Assembly: GCA_935421135.1 (NCBI GenBank)
Contig: OW285188.1
Span: 579,001-643,000 of the forward strand
Origin: Bugulina stolonifera
Lineage: Eukaryota; Bryozoa; Gymnolaemata; Cheilostomatida; Bugulidae
DNA length: 64,000 nt
Direction: 5' to 3'
The notes beneath the pieces are model-generated. The model made no database searches, had not been told where the DNA came from, and worked only from the letters and a program-made list of their open reading frames with translations. This document shows, one piece after another, positions 61,217-64,000 of the stretch; position 1 is the first letter of the stretch, and the number at the start of each line of letters is the position of its first letter. Both the position numbers and the translations under genes were made by a program.

Positions 61217-64000
61217 GTGAATAAAACACATGTTTACAAACAGCAATTTGGCACAAAACACACTGAAAACTTACTTTTATGCAATATTGACCATCTTCTA
61301 CTAGTTTACAAACTAATAACTCGAGTGAATGTGTCAAAAATCACGCATCTGACATTATGTTTCATGTTTGCAAAGTTGAATATTGCATGCAGAGTCATGT
61401 TTTAGTGATTTCCATTCAAATTATGCATTCTGAACATTGCAAAAGTGAATAAAACACATGTTTACAAGCAGCAATTTGGCACAAAACACACTGAAAACTT
61501 ACTTTTATGCAATATTGAACATCTTCTACTAGTTTACAAACTAATAACTCAAGTGAATGTGTCAAAAATCACAAATCTGACATTATGTTTCATGTTTGCA
61601 AAGTTGAATATTGCATGCAAAGTCATGTTTTATTGATTTCCATTCAAATTATGCATTCTGAACATTGCAAAAGTGAATGAAACACATTGTTACAAACAGC
61701 AATTTGGTACCAAACACGCTGAAAACTTACTTTTATGTAATATTGAACATCCTCCACTAGTTTATAAACTGATAACTCAAGTGTATTTGTCAAAAATCAC
61801 AAATCTGACATCATGTTTCATGTTTGCAAAGTTGAATATTGCATGCAAAGTCATGTTTGATTGATTTTTATTCAAAATATGCACTCTGAACATTGCAAAA
61901 GTGAATGAAACACATTGTTACAAACAGCAATTTGGCACAAAACACACTGAAAATTTACTTTTATGCAATATTGAACATCTTCTACTAGTTTACAAACTAA
62001 TAACTCAAGTGAATGTGTCAAAAATCACAAATCTGACATTATGTTTCATGTTTGCAAAGTTGAATATTGCATGCAAAGTCATGTTTTAGTGATTTTCATT
62101 CAAATTATGCATTCTGAACATTGCAAAAGTTAATGAAACACATAGTTACAAACAGCAATTTGGTACCAAACACACTGAAAACTTACTTTTATGTAATATT
62201 GAACATCTTCTACTAAATTGCAAACTGATAATTCAAGTGAATTTGTCAAAAATCATAAATCTGATGTTATGTTCCATGTTTGCAAAGTTGTACATGGCAT
62301 GCAAAGTCATGTTTTATTGATTTTCATTCAAATTATGCATTCTGAACATTGCAAAAGTGAATGGGACACATTGTTACAAACAGCAATTTGGTACCAAACA
62401 CACTGAAAACTTACTTTTATGCAATATTGACCATCTTCTACTAGTTTACAAACTAATAACTCAAGTGAATGTGTCAAAAATCACAAATCTGACATTATGT
62501 TTCATGTTTGCAAAGTTGAATAGTGCATGCAAAGTCATGTTTTATTGATTTTCATTCAAAATATGCACTCTGAACATTGCAAAAGTGAATGAAACACATT
62601 GTTACAAACAGCAATTTGGTACCAAACACACTGAAAACTTACTTTTATGTAATATTGAACATCCTCCACTAGTTTATAAACTGAGAACTCAAGTGTATTT
62701 GTCAAAAATCACAAATCTGTCATTATGTTTCATGTTTGCAAAGTTGAATATTGCATGCAAAGTCATGTTTTATTGATTTCCATTCAAATTATGCATTCTG
62801 AACATTGCAAAAGTGAATGAAACACATTGTTACAAACAGCAATTTGGTACCAAACACGCTGAAAACTTACTTTTATGTAATATTGAACATCCTCCACTAG
62901 TTTATAAACTGATAACTCAAGTGTATTTGTCAAAAATCACAAATCTGACATTATGTTTCATGTTTGCAAAGTTGAATATTGCATGCAAAGTCATGTTTTA
63001 TTGATTTTTATTCAAAATATGCACTCTGAACATTGCAAAAGTGAATGAAACACATTGTTACAAACAGCAATTTGGCACAAAACACACTGAAAATTTACTT
63101 TTATGCAATATTGAACATCTTCTACTAGTTTACAAACTAATAACTCAAGTGAATGTGTCAAAAATCACAAATCTGACATTATGTTTCATGTTTGCAAAGT
63201 TGAATAGTGCATGCAAAGTCATGTTTTATTGATTTTCATTCAAAATATGCACTCTGAACATTGCAAAAGTGAATGAAACACATTGTTACAAACAGCAATT
63301 TGGTACCAAACACACTGAAAACTTACTTTTATGTAATATTGAACATCCTCCACTAGTTTATAAACTGAGAACTCAAGTGTATTTGTCAAAAATCACAAAT
63401 CTGTCATTATGTTTCATGTTTGCAAAGTTGAATATTGCATGCAAAGTCATGTTTTATTGATTTCCATTCAAATTATGCATTCTGAACATTGCAAAAGTGA
63501 ATGAAACACATTGTTACAAACAGCAATTTGGTACCAAACACGCTGAAAACTTACTTTTATGTAATATTGAACATCCTCCACTAGTTTATAAACTGATAAC
63601 TCAAGTGTATTTGTCAAAAATCACAAATCTGACATTATGTTTCATGTTTGCAAAGTTGAATATTGCATGCAAAGTCATGTTTTATTGATTTTTATTCAAA
63701 ATATGCACTCTGAACATTGCAAAAGTGAATGGAACACATTGTTACAAACAGCAATTTGGCACAAAACACACTGAAAATTTACTTTTATGCAATATTGAAC
63801 ATCTTCTACTAGTTTACAAACTAATAACTCAAGTGAATGTGTCAAAAATCACAAATCTGACATTATGTTTCATGTTTGCAAAGTTGAATATTGCATGCAA
63901 AGTCATGTTTTAGTGATTTTCATTCAAATTATGCATTCTGAACATTGCAAAAGTTAATGAAACACATTGTTACAAACAGCAATTTGGTACCAAACACACT
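61217..64000 (+). repeat. Terminal HOR copy 3: variant copy with a three-unit duplication, runs off the window
   Basis: Units start at 61217, 61445, 61673 (private ACATCATG), 61901, 62129, 62357 (private GGTACC start), 62585 (u10'), 62813 (P), 63041 (R/u9'), 63269 (u10'), 63497 (P), 63725 (R, GGAACAC start) and 63953 (partial). The trio at 62585 recurs at 63269 with a 684-bp period. The 63041 unit starts as R (AATTTAC) and ends as u9' (GAATAGTGC), which sends the order back to u10'. The array continues past base 64000. Confidence 0.9.

Larger units (their letters stand above)
1..64000 (+). repeat. Satellite DNA array, 228-bp monomer, fills the window
   Basis: The same 228-bp sequence recurs head to tail from the first base to the last. 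I could place 281 complete units (171-63952) and two partial ones. The register is checked by arithmetic: 281 x 228, corrected for 24 units of 225, 11 of 207, 4 of 233, 4 of 227 and 1 of 229 bp, gives exactly 63,782 bp. All units point the same way and no foreign sequence separates any two of them. A typical unit has about 64 G+C in 228 bases (28%) and no CpG. Large homogeneous AT-rich arrays of this kind are known from eukaryotic centromeres and heterochromatin; that location is inferred. I do not recognise the family and there is no unique flank to identify the host. Confidence 0.99.

Noticed and set aside
1..64000. CRISPR array
   Set aside because: There are no short repeats separated by unique spacers; the repeat is contiguous with no spacer and too long.
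1..64000. CENP-B box
   Set aside because: I looked for TTCG followed by a CGGG core on both strands and saw none; the units are nearly CpG-free.
1..64000. Human alpha satellite or another named satellite
   Set aside because: The unit is 228 bp rather than about 171 bp and I recognise no alpha-satellite motif. I could not match it from memory to any named family.
1..64000. LTR or other transposon-derived tandem array
   Set aside because: No target-site duplications, terminal repeats, polypurine tracts or coding remnants are visible; the unit boundaries are arbitrary in phase.

Overview
The whole 64 kb window is one uninterrupted head-to-tail satellite DNA array. The basic unit is 228 bp, about 28% G+C by hand count of one unit, and every unit lies in the same (+) orientation. 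I placed 281 complete units between 171 and 63952, with partial units at 1-170 and 63953-64000. Unit lengths are 228 bp (237 units), 225 bp (24), 207 bp (11), 233 bp (4), 227 bp (4) and 229 bp (1), which sum exactly to the observed span. I found no protein-coding gene, RNA gene, mobile element, CRISPR array or unique sequence. Homogeneous satellite with nested higher-order repeats (HORs) points to a eukaryotic centromeric, pericentromeric or other heterochromatic block from a long-read assembly. I do not recognise the monomer family and cannot name the organism.

Unit phase used throughout: base 1 is the G of 'GTGAAT' (or its variants) following 'TTGCAAAA'. Unit types are named from exemplars (start): u1 5862, u2 6090, u3 6318, u4 6546, u5 6774, u6 7002, u7 7230 (225 bp), u8 7455, u9 7683, u10 7911, u11 8139, u12 8367 (225 bp), u13 8592, u14 8820 (207 bp), u15 10143, u16 10371, u17 10599, u18 16956, u19 17184, u20 11055, u21 11283, u22 11511. 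Types of the right half: P 37169 (and P' 41226), R 37397, u6' 36027, u8' 36480 (233 bp), u9' 36713, u10' 36941. 'uA/uB' means a chimeric unit that starts as type A and ends as type B.

Left half (1 to about 33 kb): incomplete, reshuffled copies of an inferred 22-unit HOR (u1-u22, 4,989 bp if complete). The longest run is 20808-25568, with 21 units and u20 fused to u21. Large tandem duplications with periods of 1,593, 1,116, 3,396, 3,393 and 1,140 bp sit on top of it. Right half (about 33 to 64 kb): a second HOR family containing P, R, u6', u8', u9' and u10', first as long blocks of 4,970-6,133 bp. It becomes a regular 11-12-unit HOR of 2,507-2,735 bp in the last 8 kb. Almost every change of order occurs inside a chimeric unit that keeps the 228-bp register, as expected of unequal homologous exchange. 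No genes work together here; the content is repeat structure and its history.
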